DNA of 33,058 nt, from positions 1-33,058 of the forward strand of contig RECI01000130.1 of assembly GCA_007694095.1 (NCBI GenBank). Direction: 5' to 3'. Shown piece by piece: positions 6,664 through 16,426 of the stretch (position 1 is its first letter; every line of letters starts with the position of its first letter). This stretch comes from Balneolaceae bacterium. GTDB taxonomy: Bacteria; Bacteroidota; Rhodothermia; Balneolales; Balneolaceae. Position numbers and translations under genes: made by a program. Below the pieces are notes generated by a model. It worked only from the letters and a program-made list of their open reading frames with translations. It did not search any database and was not told the origin of the DNA.

Positions 6664-8524
6664 CCGGTTACGAATTATTTCATTTTCGATTCTTACGGTT
6701 CTGTTTTCAATAACTGCCGTTAAATCACAACCACTCTCTTTTTTGGCGGATTCTGTGACCTATCTTTGGCCAACGGATTCCAGTACACTTCTATCATCAA
6801 CCTTCGCGGAAACCCGCTCAGCTCATCTGCATGCCGGTCTCGACATACGAACATGGGGACGTGAAGGATACCAGGTTTTTGCAACACGTGATGCCATTGT
6901 ACACAGAATCGGCATGAGTCCCTACGGATATGGAAATGTAATCTTTTTGAAACATGACGATGACAGTTATTCTGTTTATGCGCACCTCAACCGGTTCGAG
7001 CCTGGATTACAGTCAGTTGCAGATTCTATTCGTTTTATAGACTATCGTGCTGCAATCGATGAAGTAATTGAACATAAAAACATCAGGTACAGGCAGGGTG
7101 ATTTGATCGCATTTACCGGTTCAACCGGTGTTGGACCGCCACACCTACATTTTGAACTCAGAACACCTGAATTTAAACCTTTTAATCCGCTGCTCACCAA
7201 TTTAAGAGTACGTGACACCATACCCCCTGTGTTCAGACAGCTTGCCGTTGAATACCTGGATCCTGAAACGTTAAAAATGCAAAACTATCACATTGTTAAT
7301 GTTAACAGTGTGGGGAATCGGTACAATTTTGGTGATATTACGGTTCACGGGCCTGTTGGCTTAGCCGTGAATGTCCATGATCGCGCAAATGATACTCCAA
7401 ACATATATGCGGTGCATACCCTTACTATGGTTCACCAGTCAGATACTCTTTTCCATTCACGTGCAGATTATTTTCCACATACGGCAGCCCGCCACATGTT
7501 TTTAGACCGGTCATATCCAATTCTTGCTGAAACCCGGCGGGGCTTCCAGCGGCTTTACAAGGTTTCCGGCAATCAGCTTCCGTTTTATCATTCTCTGAAA
7601 AACCACGGATTGATACAGTTTGAGAATGGCAGTTATCCCATACAGATTATTGCAACGGATATTAATGGAAATCGATCCGTGGCCGACGTTACAATTCACG
7701 TACGCGGCAATCCCGGTTCTTTGAACAGGGATATTACCCATATTCCTGTATATCCTGATCCGCCTGTATTTGAAATGGCTTCAATTTTCAACTGGAAGTA
7801 TATCGCTATTGACCATAATGAACCCGTTTTACTATCCTCAATCTCAGAAAATATTCCCTATCAAAAAAACGAAGCCCCCTATCGCTATCTCCCCGGAAGC
7901 TTTATCGAGAAAAAAATTAGTCCTGGAAGAAAATCAACACTTTCAACACCGGATAAAAAAGCATGGATTATCTTTCCTGAAGATGCACTTCTTGATACAC
8001 TGCATTTGCGAATGAATATCATACATTCGCAAAATGAAATATATGTAAACTTTGAACCGGACAGGCTACCGATCCATCGAAATATTGAATTCAGCCTAAT
8101 TTTGCCAGATTACCTGAGAGATAATCCGAGACTTGCATTATTTTCGGTGGATCAATTCAGAAACCGAAGATTTTTTATGAGTTCCACCAATACTGATGGA
8201 ATGATAAGAGGCAGTTTGCGGGAAATAAGCAGTCTTGTAATTTCAGAAGACAATACACCACCAAGGCTAGGCAGTCCAAGATTAAGCCGCAATCTTGCCG
8301 GAAATCACATCGTAATTATTCCTGCCAGAGACCCTGAAACCGGGATAGATTTTGCACGTTCAGAAATAACCGTAAATGGTTTACGAGGCCTTGTGGAATA
8401 TGACCCGGAAAAAAACTGGCTGATCTATTATAATCCGAAATTCAGACCTGCATCCAGTAATCGTGTGGAAATTGTAGTATATGACGGGGCCGGTAACCGA
8501 AGCACCAGTTCCGCTACGATATAA
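6653..8524 (+). CDS. Secreted M23 family metallopeptidase (LytM-like) with long C-terminal region
   Basis: The 623-residue product starts with a Sec signal (ISFSILTVLFSITAVKSQ, cleavage near residue 25). The LytM domain spans about residues 45-180. The zinc ligands are present: His60 and Asp64 in HAGLD, then His164 and His166 in PPHLHFEL; YAHL carries the other catalytic His. An insert of about 35 residues separates YAHL from the GSTG turn. The remaining 430 residues look like beta-sandwich or Ig-like domains, the last ending in VVYDGAGNRSTS. It likely cuts peptidoglycan cross-links or regulates such an enzyme in the periplasm. Its start overlaps the FAH gene, an odd pairing with no obvious functional link. 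Confidence 0.88.
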   Translation: MFNSRLRIISFSILTVLFSITAVKSQPLSFLADSVTYLWPTDSSTLLSSTFAETRSAHLHAGLDIRTWGREGYQVFATRDAIVHRIGMSPYGYGNVIFLKHDDDSYSVYAHLNRFEPGLQSVADSIRFIDYRAAIDEVIEHKNIRYRQGDLIAFTGSTGVGPPHLHFELRTPEFKPFNPLLTNLRVRDTIPPVFRQLAVEYLDPETLKMQNYHIVNVNSVGNRYNFGDITVHGPVGLAVNVHDRANDTPNIYAVHTLTMVHQSDTLFHSRADYFPHTAARHMFLDRSYPILAETRRGFQRLYKVSGNQLPFYHSLKNHGLIQFENGSYPIQIIATDINGNRSVADVTIHVRGNPGSLNRDITHIPVYPDPPVFEMASIFNWKYIAIDHNEPVLLSSISENIPYQKNEAPYRYLPGSFIEKKISPGRKSTLSTPDKKAWIIFPEDALLDTLHLRMNIIHSQNEIYVNFEPDRLPIHRNIEFSLILPDYLRDNPRLALFSVDQFRNRRFFMSSTNTDGMIRGSLREISSLVISEDNTPPRLGSPRLSRNLAGNHIVIIPARDPETGIDFARSEITVNGLRGLVEYDPEKNWLIYYNPKFRPASSNRVEIVVYDGAGNRSTSSATI

Positions 8525-8534
8525 TAAAATTTAA

Positions 8535-8560
8535 ACCTGTGTGAATCACAGGTCATCCCA
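8535..8560 (-). terminator. Hairpin between convergent genes, possible ridA terminator
   Basis: A perfect 7-bp stem (ACCTGTG/CACAGGT) with a 5-base loop lies just after the M23 gene. Only the minus-strand reading is followed by a U-rich stretch (TTTAAATTTTATTA). It would end the ridA transcript about 130 bp after the stop. Confidence 0.4.
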
Positions 8561-8680
8561 GCCTGCCTTGCTCATAAGAATTGGCTCAATCGGACCTGAT
8601 TTATGAACTGGCTGCGAGTTCTGTATTTCCTTACCAATAAGGTTATTATTCAAACAATATAATAACAGTAACTTACGTAT

Positions 8681-9061
8681 TCATAACGCAGCAATACAAC
8701 TTATTTCGATGAGAACATTTTTCGGGAGTGTTTTTACGGCAACGGTTTCCCTAGCTGGAGGATTAGCATCAAAGTATCCGCCATAAATCTCATTCACCAC
8801 AGAAAAATCATCCATATCTGCAAGAAATATTGTGCATTTAAGCACTTTCGAAAAATTACTGCCGGATTCCCTTAGTACTTCCTTCAGATTTTCCATAACC
8901 CTTTTCGTTTGCTCAACTATGCCTCCCTGAACAATTTCCATGGTTTTCGGGTTCAGGGCAATCTGTCCGGAACAATAAACTATCTGGTTATGAACCACTG
9001 CCTGGCTGTATGGTCCAATAGCTGAGGGGGCATTTATGGTTTCTACGATGCGTTTTGACAT
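8681..9061 (-). CDS. ridA: RidA family reactive enamine/imine deaminase
   Basis: The product (126 residues from the ATG at 9061) has the RidA/YjgF pattern: APSAIGPYSQAV at the N-terminus, YCSGQIAL, ENLKEVLRESG, and PPARETVAVKTLPKNVLIEISCIA at the end. The substrate-binding Arg of PARE and the Glu of IEIS are kept. It hydrolyses reactive 2-aminoacrylate and related enamines made by PLP enzymes. An alternative ATG two codons upstream (9067) is equally possible. It is divergent from the TPR lipoprotein pair, with about 175 bp between them. Confidence 0.92.
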   Translation of the reverse strand: MSKRIVETINAPSAIGPYSQAVVHNQIVYCSGQIALNPKTMEIVQGGIVEQTKRVMENLKEVLRESGSNFSKVLKCTIFLADMDDFSVVNEIYGGYFDANPPARETVAVKTLPKNVLIEISCIAAL

Positions 9062-9237
9062 AATCATTTATGGTTTGTGAAACTTTTTGTTATAAACAAC
9101 ATTCAAAAATACAAAAACAACATGAATAACAGCACGTTTGTAAGGCATATTGATGCATGCAGATATTGCAGAAAGCTATATATATAGTTACTTTCTAATG
9201 ATTCACTAAATAAAAAAACAACGACATTACGACATAT

Positions 9238-10557
9238 ATGAAAAGCTATAAACCATTTCTTCTAATACTTGCAATCGTTGGACTGCTTTGGGCATGTGAA
9301 ACTACAGACCCATTCGTGAATGAAGTTCAAATTGGCATTTTGACGGGAAATTTTGAATCAGCACTTGCTGCTACAGAAGGGGCAATAGAAGCTGACCCTT
9401 CTAATTACGTAGCCCACTATTACAAAGGCCTCGTTTTGGCATCACAGGCTGAAACATTTGAAAACGCCGAGGAACGGCAACCTTATTATTCAAGAGCAAA
9501 AGAATCATTTGATACCGCTAAAAGTATTATGGAAGGCCTTGAAGAAACACCTGAAGAGCTTGAAGAGCTCAATAATTCAATAATCTCTTTCTGGGCTGAT
9601 GAGTATAACATGGGGGTGAGTATCCAGAACGATGACAGCTTGTTTAATGCAACACCTGATCCCTATCGTGTATCACTTGCACATTTTCAAAATGCCGCTA
9701 CCATAAATCCTGACAGCGCCATGACATACCAGGTAATGTCGTCAACTCATTTTCAGATGAATGACATCGACAGTGCTATTTCAACTTATGAACTTGCAAT
9801 AAGCCTGATGCAGCAGCCACAAGTTGATGATTACGAATATATTATCAGTCTTTACCTGTTCAATAATCAATATGATGAAGCCATCGCAATGTCGAACAGG
9901 GCTCAGCGTGATTATCCGGATGAAGCTGTTTTTGTACAATTCCTTGCAGATGCTTATATCCAGCAGGGTGAACGGGACAGGGCAATCGAACTTATTGAAA
10001 ACCTGATCGCAAACGACCCTGACAACCCTCAATACCGTCGTGTACTCGGCACCCAGATTTACCAGAGTGTGGACAGGTTAACAGCGGATGTATCCGGTCT
10101 GTACCAAAGACAATTTGACCTTCGCCAGGCAGCACGAAATCAACGAGGACAAGAACTCGATCAAACACAATCTCAAATCGAACAACTCACTTCACAAATA
10201 AACGCAAAAGAGCGTGAAATTGATGAATTGACACAAATCTCGATCCGTCAAATGGAAAGAGTTGTTGAACTGGAGCCAGATAGTGAATCAGCCAATTTTA
10301 TTTTGGGTATCATTTACCAAAACCGGGCGGCTAACCTTTTTGAGCGAAGAAACAATACCACAGACAACCAGGAAGCCATGCAGTACGATGACCGGGCACG
10401 TGACAATCTCAGGGAAGCACTCAAATACTACGAAAGAGCTGCTGAACTGAATCCTGACAATCCGGAAAACTGGCAGTCCCTCTTCCAGGTTTATACCACT
10501 CTTGGAATGGAAGCAGAAGCTCAGGATGCTATGAGAAAAGCTGGATTTGACGACTAA
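9238..10557 (+). CDS. TPR-repeat lipoprotein
   Basis: The 439-residue product has a lipoprotein signal ending in LLWAC (Cys20). Helical TPR units fill the rest, for example residues 35-70 (NFESALAATEGAIEADPSNYVAHYYKGL), about 180-275, and a last pair near 390-435 (ALKYYERAAELNPDNPENWQSL). Between about 290 and 345 a Gln/Glu-rich coiled coil interrupts the TPRs. It should be a scaffold anchored in the envelope. The next gene is a second TPR lipoprotein starting 20 bp downstream, so the pair probably works together. The upstream spacer holds a weak A/T inverted repeat at 9170-9196. Confidence 0.82.
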   Translation: MKSYKPFLLILAIVGLLWACETTDPFVNEVQIGILTGNFESALAATEGAIEADPSNYVAHYYKGLVLASQAETFENAEERQPYYSRAKESFDTAKSIMEGLEETPEELEELNNSIISFWADEYNMGVSIQNDDSLFNATPDPYRVSLAHFQNAATINPDSAMTYQVMSSTHFQMNDIDSAISTYELAISLMQQPQVDDYEYIISLYLFNNQYDEAIAMSNRAQRDYPDEAVFVQFLADAYIQQGERDRAIELIENLIANDPDNPQYRRVLGTQIYQSVDRLTADVSGLYQRQFDLRQAARNQRGQELDQTQSQIEQLTSQINAKEREIDELTQISIRQMERVVELEPDSESANFILGIIYQNRAANLFERRNNTTDNQEAMQYDDRARDNLREALKYYERAAELNPDNPENWQSLFQVYTTLGMEAEAQDAMRKAGFDD

Positions 10558-10576
10558 TAAAATTAATTACTTATAT

Positions 10577-11800
10577 ATGATGTATGTTAATACCCGAATG
10601 GCAGTTCTTGCAGGAATTGCCTTCGGGGTTTTTTTTACCCTCTCTTGTGCCACATCTGATAAAGTACAAACTCCGGCTTCATCAAATGCTGTTTCCGAGA
10701 GTTATAACGAACAGCTTTTATATCTGAACCAACGAATTCGGAGTAATCCGATGAATGAAGAATTGAGAGTACAGAAGGCTGAGCTTTTGTTTGAGTATGC
10801 TCATTCTATACCCGATCCTGAAGACCGAAAACGTGTTTATCAAGATTTACGTGTAACCGCTGATGATTCGCGGTCTTTACAGAATGCAAAACTGAAAATT
10901 GATGAAATAGTTAAAAGAGCCTGGAATTCAGAACAGAACAGCAGCATTCGCCTGTTGCAGGAAGACAGATCAGAAACATACGACATACACTTCTACAAAA
11001 TCATCGCTCATCTAAACAACGCTATCACTATTATTCCGGATAGTTTGGTCACCTACTCCCTCAAATCTACAACTTTATATCGAAGAGGGCACTTGAATGA
11101 ATCGATCAGTACACTTGTTGAAGCCAACCGAATTGCCAGAGGAACAAAACCCGAAATAAGGGAAAAACTTGCATTTTTATACCTGGAATCCGGATATGCT
11201 TCAGATGCAATTTCTATATATGAAGAGTTAACAAATCAATATCAGGACAGAGAAACCTACATTCACGGCCTAATCAACGCCCTTATACTTAATAAACAGC
11301 ATGATGATGCCGTTTTGATATTAAGGAATCTATCAGAACAATATCCTGCCCGTACTCGTTACCGTGAATCATTGGCTACTGAATTATTTTACATTTTTTC
11401 TTCACAAGCCAACATTTTATACGATAATCCACAAGCAAGAAATGCATCTGAAGATGATATCAATGAAGCACTCAACATTTTAGAAGAAGCCCGTTTGTTA
11501 TTTACGTCGCTGGATTCACAAATTCCTTCTAATGAAGAAAATATTTACAGGATGGGAACCTTTTATATGAAAGCTTCACATATCATACATCAGCTATCCG
11601 AACTTGACATTGGCAATGAACTTGCCGATGAACTCACAAATAAAAGCAATGAATATATGCAAAAATCACTCTCTTATTGGGAGCGGCTAGCTGAAATGTC
11701 ATCAGACAACATGGAATACATGTACATCCTGCATAGTATATATCTTGAACTTGGAATGAATGAGGAAGCCGATTCAATAGAGAGAACATTTAACTTTTAG
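10577..11800 (+). CDS. Second TPR-repeat lipoprotein
   Basis: I start at the ATG at 10577 (a second ATG follows at once); the frame reaches a TTG at 10547 that overlaps the previous gene and adds nothing conserved. The signal ends in the lipobox FTLSC. The mature part has TPR-like helices, such as HLNESISTLVEANRIARG, YASDAISIYEELTNQYQD and HDDAVLILRNLSEQYPAR, and ends like the upstream TPR protein (LELGMNEEADSIERTF against TLGMEAEAQDAMRKAG). The two are therefore likely diverged duplicates. The PLP enzyme gene follows 5 bp after the stop, so the three may be one transcript. Confidence 0.8.
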   Translation: MMYVNTRMAVLAGIAFGVFFTLSCATSDKVQTPASSNAVSESYNEQLLYLNQRIRSNPMNEELRVQKAELLFEYAHSIPDPEDRKRVYQDLRVTADDSRSLQNAKLKIDEIVKRAWNSEQNSSIRLLQEDRSETYDIHFYKIIAHLNNAITIIPDSLVTYSLKSTTLYRRGHLNESISTLVEANRIARGTKPEIREKLAFLYLESGYASDAISIYEELTNQYQDRETYIHGLINALILNKQHDDAVLILRNLSEQYPARTRYRESLATELFYIFSSQANILYDNPQARNASEDDINEALNILEEARLLFTSLDSQIPSNEENIYRMGTFYMKASHIIHQLSELDIGNELADELTNKSNEYMQKSLSYWERLAEMSSDNMEYMYILHSIYLELGMNEEADSIERTFNF

Positions 11801-11805
11801 AATGT

Positions 11806-12948
11806 ATGAAGTTTAATACAAGAGCCATACATGCAGGTCAAAAACCTGAAGAGACAACAGGGGCAGTTATGCCTCCCATCTTCCAAACCTCAACCTACGC
11901 ACAACAAGCACCAAATGTGCACAAGGGATATGATTATGCAAGGGTTGGTAATCCTACCAGAACAGCCCTTGAACATCTGATTGCAGGCCTTGAAGAAGCC
12001 ACTTCATGCGCCTGCTTTTCTAGTGGTGTCGGTGCAATAGATGCCATAATAAAAACACTTAAACCCGGTGATCACGTATTATCCACTAACGATTTATACG
12101 GCGGATCGTACCGGTTGTTCACATCCGTATTTGAGCCCTACGGAATCGAATTCTCCTTTGTGGACATGACCGATCTTCAACAGGTTGAGCGATCCATAAA
12201 AACAAATACAAAACTTTTATGGATCGAAACACCCACAAATCCACTTTTGAGAATTATTGACATTCAGGAAATAGCTGAATTATCAACGCAAAGAGGAATT
12301 CTAAGTGCAGTCGATAACACCTTCGCCTCTCCCTACCTTCAGCAACCGCTTCTGCTTGGGGCCGATATTGTAATGCACTCCACAACAAAATATCTTGGCG
12401 GGCATTCTGACGTGATAGGCGGGGCGGTTGCGTCTAATAATGAAGAATTTATGGAAAAGATACGGTTCCAGGTCAAAACAAGCGGGGCGGTCCCCGGTCC
12501 TATGGATTGTTACCTTACGCTGCGAGGCATTAAAACGCTGCACGTACGGATGGAACGCTCGGTTGAAAATGCAAAAGTGATCGCCGGTTTTCTGGATGAT
12601 CATCCACTGGTTGAACATGTCCATTACCCGGGATTACAAAATCATCCCCAATTTGAGCTGGCAGCCCGGCAAATGAAAGATTCCGGGGCAATGATATCAT
12701 TCAGCCTCAAAGACAATACAACGGAACGAGCCTTTCAGGTAATGAGTGCTACCAACGTATTTACCCTGGCTGAGAGTCTTGGAGGCGTTGAGTCGCTCAT
12801 AAGCCATCCCGCATCTATGACTCATGGCTCTATCCCAAAAGAGATCAGGGAAAAAGCCGGACTATCCGATTCCCTGATTCGTTTATCAGTGGGCATTGAA
12901 GATGTTGAAGATCTTATTGCCGATCTGGATTTGGCCTTGAGCAACTAA
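11806..12948 (+). CDS. Cys/Met metabolism PLP-dependent enzyme (cystathionine gamma-synthase/lyase type)
   Basis: The 380-residue product is a full-length member of the cystathionine gamma-synthase, gamma-lyase and beta-lyase family. Clear marks are TRAIHAGQKPEETTGAV, the YDYARVGNPTRTALE loop, SSGVGAID, TPTNPLLRIID, AVDNTFASPYLQQPL and the PLP lysine Lys195 in HSTTKYLGGHSD. The C-terminal SLGGVESLISHPASMTH is also typical. Which reaction (metB, metC or mgl-like) cannot be decided from motifs alone. It makes or breaks cystathionine in the cytoplasm. It follows the TPR lipoprotein after 5 bp, a spacing that implies co-transcription without an obvious functional reason. Confidence 0.9.
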   Translation: MKFNTRAIHAGQKPEETTGAVMPPIFQTSTYAQQAPNVHKGYDYARVGNPTRTALEHLIAGLEEATSCACFSSGVGAIDAIIKTLKPGDHVLSTNDLYGGSYRLFTSVFEPYGIEFSFVDMTDLQQVERSIKTNTKLLWIETPTNPLLRIIDIQEIAELSTQRGILSAVDNTFASPYLQQPLLLGADIVMHSTTKYLGGHSDVIGGAVASNNEEFMEKIRFQVKTSGAVPGPMDCYLTLRGIKTLHVRMERSVENAKVIAGFLDDHPLVEHVHYPGLQNHPQFELAARQMKDSGAMISFSLKDNTTERAFQVMSATNVFTLAESLGGVESLISHPASMTHGSIPKEIREKAGLSDSLIRLSVGIEDVEDLIADLDLALSN

Positions 12949-13047
12949 TCGAAGATGTAATCATTTTTTTTCGGGGTTATATTCAAAATCCAATTACCAC
13001 ACGTTAATATTTTACAAGGTTAACAGCCTGTATGAGTTTGGATTCCG

Positions 13048-13078
13048 TTTGAAATTTGGTGCTTGGAATTTGTTTTTT
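13048..13078. repeat. Dispersed repeat, copy A (AATTTGGTGC type)
   Basis: A 25-nt block built of TTTGAAATTTGGTGC followed by TTGGAATTTG matches 23153-23177 with two differences. Both copies are followed by a T-rich stretch. This copy sits just ahead of the thiolase gene and may belong to its leader. Confidence 0.6.
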
Positions 13079-13126
13079 ACAATATTTGGTTAGAAGTTAA
13101 ATATTCAGACACTAAAACAAATTCTT

Positions 13127-14305
13127 ATGAGAAATGTTGTAATAATTGCCGCCAAACGAACACCAATTGGTTCATTTGGCGGGAGCCTCTCTTCCTTAAC
13201 CGCGCCTGAGCTGGGAGCGGCAATAATCTATGAAGTTGTAAAAACCGGTGGCATCAAACCAGATGATGTTGACGAAGTAGTGATGGGAAATGTACTCTCG
13301 GCCGGGATAGGACAGGCACCGGCACGCCAGGCTGCTCTGAAAGCAGGACTATCAGAAAAAACACCAGCAACCACCATAAATAAAGTTTGTGCCTCAGGCA
13401 TGAAGGCCATTATGATTGCAGCCGGCCAAATTGCACTTGGCCAAAATGAAATTATGGTAGCAGGAGGCATGGAAAGTATGAGTAATGTCCCCTATTATCT
13501 TGAAAAACATCGTTTTGGATCGAAATTGGGTAATACCGAAGTAGTAGATGGTATCATCAAAGATGGATTGTGGGATGTTTATAATGATTTTCATATGGGC
13601 AGTGCCGGGGAATTATGTGCAAGGGAATGCAATATCAGCCGGGCTGATCAGGATGCATTTGCGATAGAATCCTATAAAAGAGCAATAAATGCTCACGAAA
13701 ACGGCTTTTTTAAGGATGAGATTGTTCCGGTTAAAGTAAAGAACCGTAAAAGTGAGGTTTCCATGATAAGTATGGATGAAGAACTTGAAAAGGTGAATTT
13801 TGAAAAAATTCCACATCTCAGGCCTGTTTTTGACAAAGAAGGAACAATTACAGCAGCCAATGCAAGCAGTATTAATGACGGTGCTGCTGCGGTTCTTTTG
13901 ATGAGTGAAGAGAAAGCAGCTGAGCTTGGCTTAAAGCCTTTGGCAAAAATTATTAGTTATGCCAGCTCAGCAAAATCCCCTGAATGGTTCACCACGGCTC
14001 CTGCTGATGCCATCCCAATCGCATTGAAACGCGCGGCAATAACGAAAGAACAAACGGATCTTTTCGAGATAAACGAAGCCTTTTCCGTTGTATCTCTTAT
14101 CAATAACCGACTACTGGAACTTGATCCGGCAAAAGTAAATGTTCATGGCGGAGCCGTGAGCATAGGCCATCCAATCGGATGTTCAGGTGCAAGAATTATT
14201 GTTACCCTGATAAATGCACTGCATCAATACGAAAAAACTTTAGGTTGTGCAGGAATTTGCAATGGCGGCGGCGGTGCATCTGCAATGGTTATTGAAAGAA
14301 TATAG
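13127..14305 (+). CDS. Acetyl-CoA C-acetyltransferase (thiolase)
   Basis: The 392-residue product matches biosynthetic thiolases in length and motifs. Cys88 in NKVCASGMKA is the acyl-carrying nucleophile, His348 lies in GAVSIGHPIGCSGAR and Cys378 in GICNGGGGAS; numbering is almost the same as in the Zoogloea enzyme. It condenses two acetyl-CoA to acetoacetyl-CoA or runs in reverse in fatty acid breakdown. No other beta-oxidation or polyhydroxybutyrate gene is adjacent, so the pathway cannot be assigned. It appears to be transcribed alone. Confidence 0.95.
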   Translation: MRNVVIIAAKRTPIGSFGGSLSSLTAPELGAAIIYEVVKTGGIKPDDVDEVVMGNVLSAGIGQAPARQAALKAGLSEKTPATTINKVCASGMKAIMIAAGQIALGQNEIMVAGGMESMSNVPYYLEKHRFGSKLGNTEVVDGIIKDGLWDVYNDFHMGSAGELCARECNISRADQDAFAIESYKRAINAHENGFFKDEIVPVKVKNRKSEVSMISMDEELEKVNFEKIPHLRPVFDKEGTITAANASSINDGAAAVLLMSEEKAAELGLKPLAKIISYASSAKSPEWFTTAPADAIPIALKRAAITKEQTDLFEINEAFSVVSLINNRLLELDPAKVNVHGGAVSIGHPIGCSGARIIVTLINALHQYEKTLGCAGICNGGGGASAMVIERI

Positions 14306-14386
14306 CTCCCAATTTTTCAGTTTGCTCAAATATATTTTGATTGAATTGAATTCGCATACTGAATAAAATCATCAGATGTTAGTAGA

Positions 14387-15325
14387 ATGGACACTTTAGC
14401 TGCCACGATAAAAGTTCGACAGAAAGCTCGTGACCTTGGTTTTGATCAGTGTGGATTTGCAAAAGCCGAACCGCTGGATCAAGAAGCCTTCCGGCTCGAA
14501 AATTGGCTCAATCAGAATTTACATGGAACCATGAGCTGGATGGAAAACCATTTCGAGAAGAGAATTGATCCCACAAAACTTGTCCCCGGATGCAAAAGTA
14601 TTGTGAGTGTAATCATGAATTACAGGTTTGAAGAAAATGAAGAATTCGACCTCATTGGCACAGTCCCCAAAATTGCAAAATATGCACGCGGAAGAGATTA
14701 TCATAAAGTTTTTAAGAATCGTCTGAAGCATCTGTTTAAGTTTACAAAAGAACTAATTGGCGATATAAACGGCCGCATTTTCGTAGATTCTGCGCCGGTA
14801 ATGGACAAAGTATGGGCACAACGAGCTGGCAACGGCTGGATTGGGAAAAACAGCAATCTGCTTAATAAAACTCACGGGTCATGGTTTTTGATCGGAGAAA
14901 TGATTATTGATGTTCCGTTTGTCTATGATTACCCGGAAACGGATCATTGCGGAAACTGCACTGAATGCATTGATGCGTGCCCAACAGATGCCATTCACGA
15001 ACCTTATAGAGTAGATTCTAACCGTTGTATTTCTTATTTGACTATTGAATTAAAAGAAAAAATGGATCGAGAGTTTGAAGAACTGGTGGGTGAATGGATG
15101 TTTGGCTGCGACATTTGTCAGGATGTTTGTCCCTGGAACCGAAAAGCAAACTATGGTTCACATGATGACCTAAAGCCGAGATCATCACTTCTGGATCCGA
15201 ATAAAAAATGGAGTCAGATCTCAAAAGATGAGTTTGAAACTATTTTTCAAGGAAGCGCTGTCAGAAGGGCATCATATTCGCAGTTTATACACCAGGCAAA
15301 AATTGCTGAAACGAATATCAGGTAA
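14387..15325 (+). CDS. queG: Epoxyqueuosine reductase QueG
   Basis: The 312-residue product carries the QueG order: N-terminal cobalamin-binding region (ARDLGFDQCGFAKAEPL, YARGRDYHKVFKNRL), the catalytic-pocket block RIFVDSAPVMDKVWAQRAGNG and WIGKNSNLL, then two [4Fe-4S] motifs, CGNCTECIDACP and CDICQDVCPW. It catalyses the last step of queuosine synthesis in tRNA, reducing epoxyqueuosine with B12. It is the short form without the C-terminal HEAT extension. Its stop overlaps the stop of the convergent DUF389 gene by 8 bp. queD and queE lie about 3 kb away on the other strand. Confidence 0.96.
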   Translation: MDTLAATIKVRQKARDLGFDQCGFAKAEPLDQEAFRLENWLNQNLHGTMSWMENHFEKRIDPTKLVPGCKSIVSVIMNYRFEENEEFDLIGTVPKIAKYARGRDYHKVFKNRLKHLFKFTKELIGDINGRIFVDSAPVMDKVWAQRAGNGWIGKNSNLLNKTHGSWFLIGEMIIDVPFVYDYPETDHCGNCTECIDACPTDAIHEPYRVDSNRCISYLTIELKEKMDREFEELVGEWMFGCDICQDVCPWNRKANYGSHDDLKPRSSLLDPNKKWSQISKDEFETIFQGSAVRRASYSQFIHQAKIAETNIR

Positions 15326-16334
15326 ACTGAAAATAGATTATGAGAATCAACATAAGCAAAAGTGCTGCCCAAATTATGATCGCATAACGGCTAAATTCTT
15401 CACCTTCTTTTATTTTCCGAAAACTTTGTGGTTTAATTCCCTGAAGCAGAAATGTAAGCACTCCGGCAAGATTTACACATATGATATAAGTAACGGTAAG
15501 TAATCCGGCACCGATTGCAAGATCATACATACCGTTACCAATCAACAACCCTGTTGCTACCATCGGAGGCAGCAAAGCTACGGCAACCATCACACCGATT
15601 ACCGCTGCAGAAATTCCTCTTGTAAATGATAAACACCCGGCCACACCTGCCGCAAGCCCCAAAGCAATGTCTGCAAAACTAACTGTGGTTCTTGAACTGA
15701 TTTCGTAAACCTCCGGGTTTATTTCGAATATCGAACCCATTAAAATGGACAAGATCATACCCAAAGAAAAACCATACATAATTGATTTGAGAGATCTTTT
15801 CATAAGAGCCCTGTCTCCCAGGGTTGTTGCCAAAGCAAGACCCACATTGGGCCCCAGGATTGGGGCAATAACCATAGCACCAATCACCATGGCAGGACTA
15901 TTGCGAATGAGTCCATTCGCAGCAACGATGCATGAAAGTGCAATCAGCAGCAAATATACCCATGAAAAATCAACAACTTCTTTGATGTCCTCATACAATT
16001 CTTCCCTTGAAATACGTTTTACTCTTTTAGATTTGTTTTCATCCTGATGAATTAGATCATGTTCATCTTCTTTTTTTTCTTCCTCAGCTGGTACTGATGG
16101 AACTGTTGCTGCTACAGGCATTAATAAAATTCTGTAATCGTCCCGATTTGAAAAAGCAGCATCAAAATCCTGCAGAATTTTTTCAGTCATTTCAACATCT
16201 GCAAGAATATTAATTATAGATTTGCCATCCTCCATTTTATCAATCCAGGAATCGATATAATCTTCATCCTTTAAGAATGATTCGAAATCAGACCGATCCA
16301 CAGGAGGAATTATTTTGATAAGTCGTAAAGCCAT
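15318..16334 (-). CDS. DUF389 family membrane protein
   Basis: The 338-residue product has a cytoplasmic N-terminal part (1-125) with a charged linker (EEEKKEDEHD), then about seven membrane segments. The DUF389/TIGR00341 core is recognisable: NSPAMVIGAMVIAPILGPNV, DIALGLAAGVAGCLSF and AAVIGVMVAVALLPPMVATG. Function in this family is not established. It is transcribed alone, convergent with queG. The upstream spacer (16335-16841) holds a terminator-like hairpin and A/T-rich DNA. Confidence 0.88.
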   Translation of the reverse strand: MALRLIKIIPPVDRSDFESFLKDEDYIDSWIDKMEDGKSIINILADVEMTEKILQDFDAAFSNRDDYRILLMPVAATVPSVPAEEEKKEDEHDLIHQDENKSKRVKRISREELYEDIKEVVDFSWVYLLLIALSCIVAANGLIRNSPAMVIGAMVIAPILGPNVGLALATTLGDRALMKRSLKSIMYGFSLGMILSILMGSIFEINPEVYEISSRTTVSFADIALGLAAGVAGCLSFTRGISAAVIGVMVAVALLPPMVATGLLIGNGMYDLAIGAGLLTVTYIICVNLAGVLTFLLQGIKPQSFRKIKEGEEFSRYAIIIWAALLLMLILIIYFQFT

Positions 16335-16399
16335 TCCGAAAGATGTGTCAAATCCTTATTGAAATCAATGGAAGCTAAAAATAAGACCGGCTTAAATTA

Positions 16400-16426
16400 G
16401 AAAACCCGGCTGTCAACCGGGTTTTC
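16400..16426 (-). terminator. Rho-independent terminator hairpin (CCCGG stem)
   Basis: A perfect 10-bp stem (GAAAACCCGG with its complement) encloses a 6-7 base loop. On the minus strand it is followed by TTTTCTAATTT. It lies between the SDR gene (ending 16842) and the DUF389 start, so it would end a leftward transcript, either the SDR operon or the candidate small RNA described next. Confidence 0.7.

Noticed and set aside
9170-9196. AGAAAG...CTTTCT inverted repeat around a TA run ahead of the TPR lipoprotein gene
   Set aside because: Short arms around alternating TA are expected by chance in such A/T-rich DNA. It is mentioned only in the gene entry.
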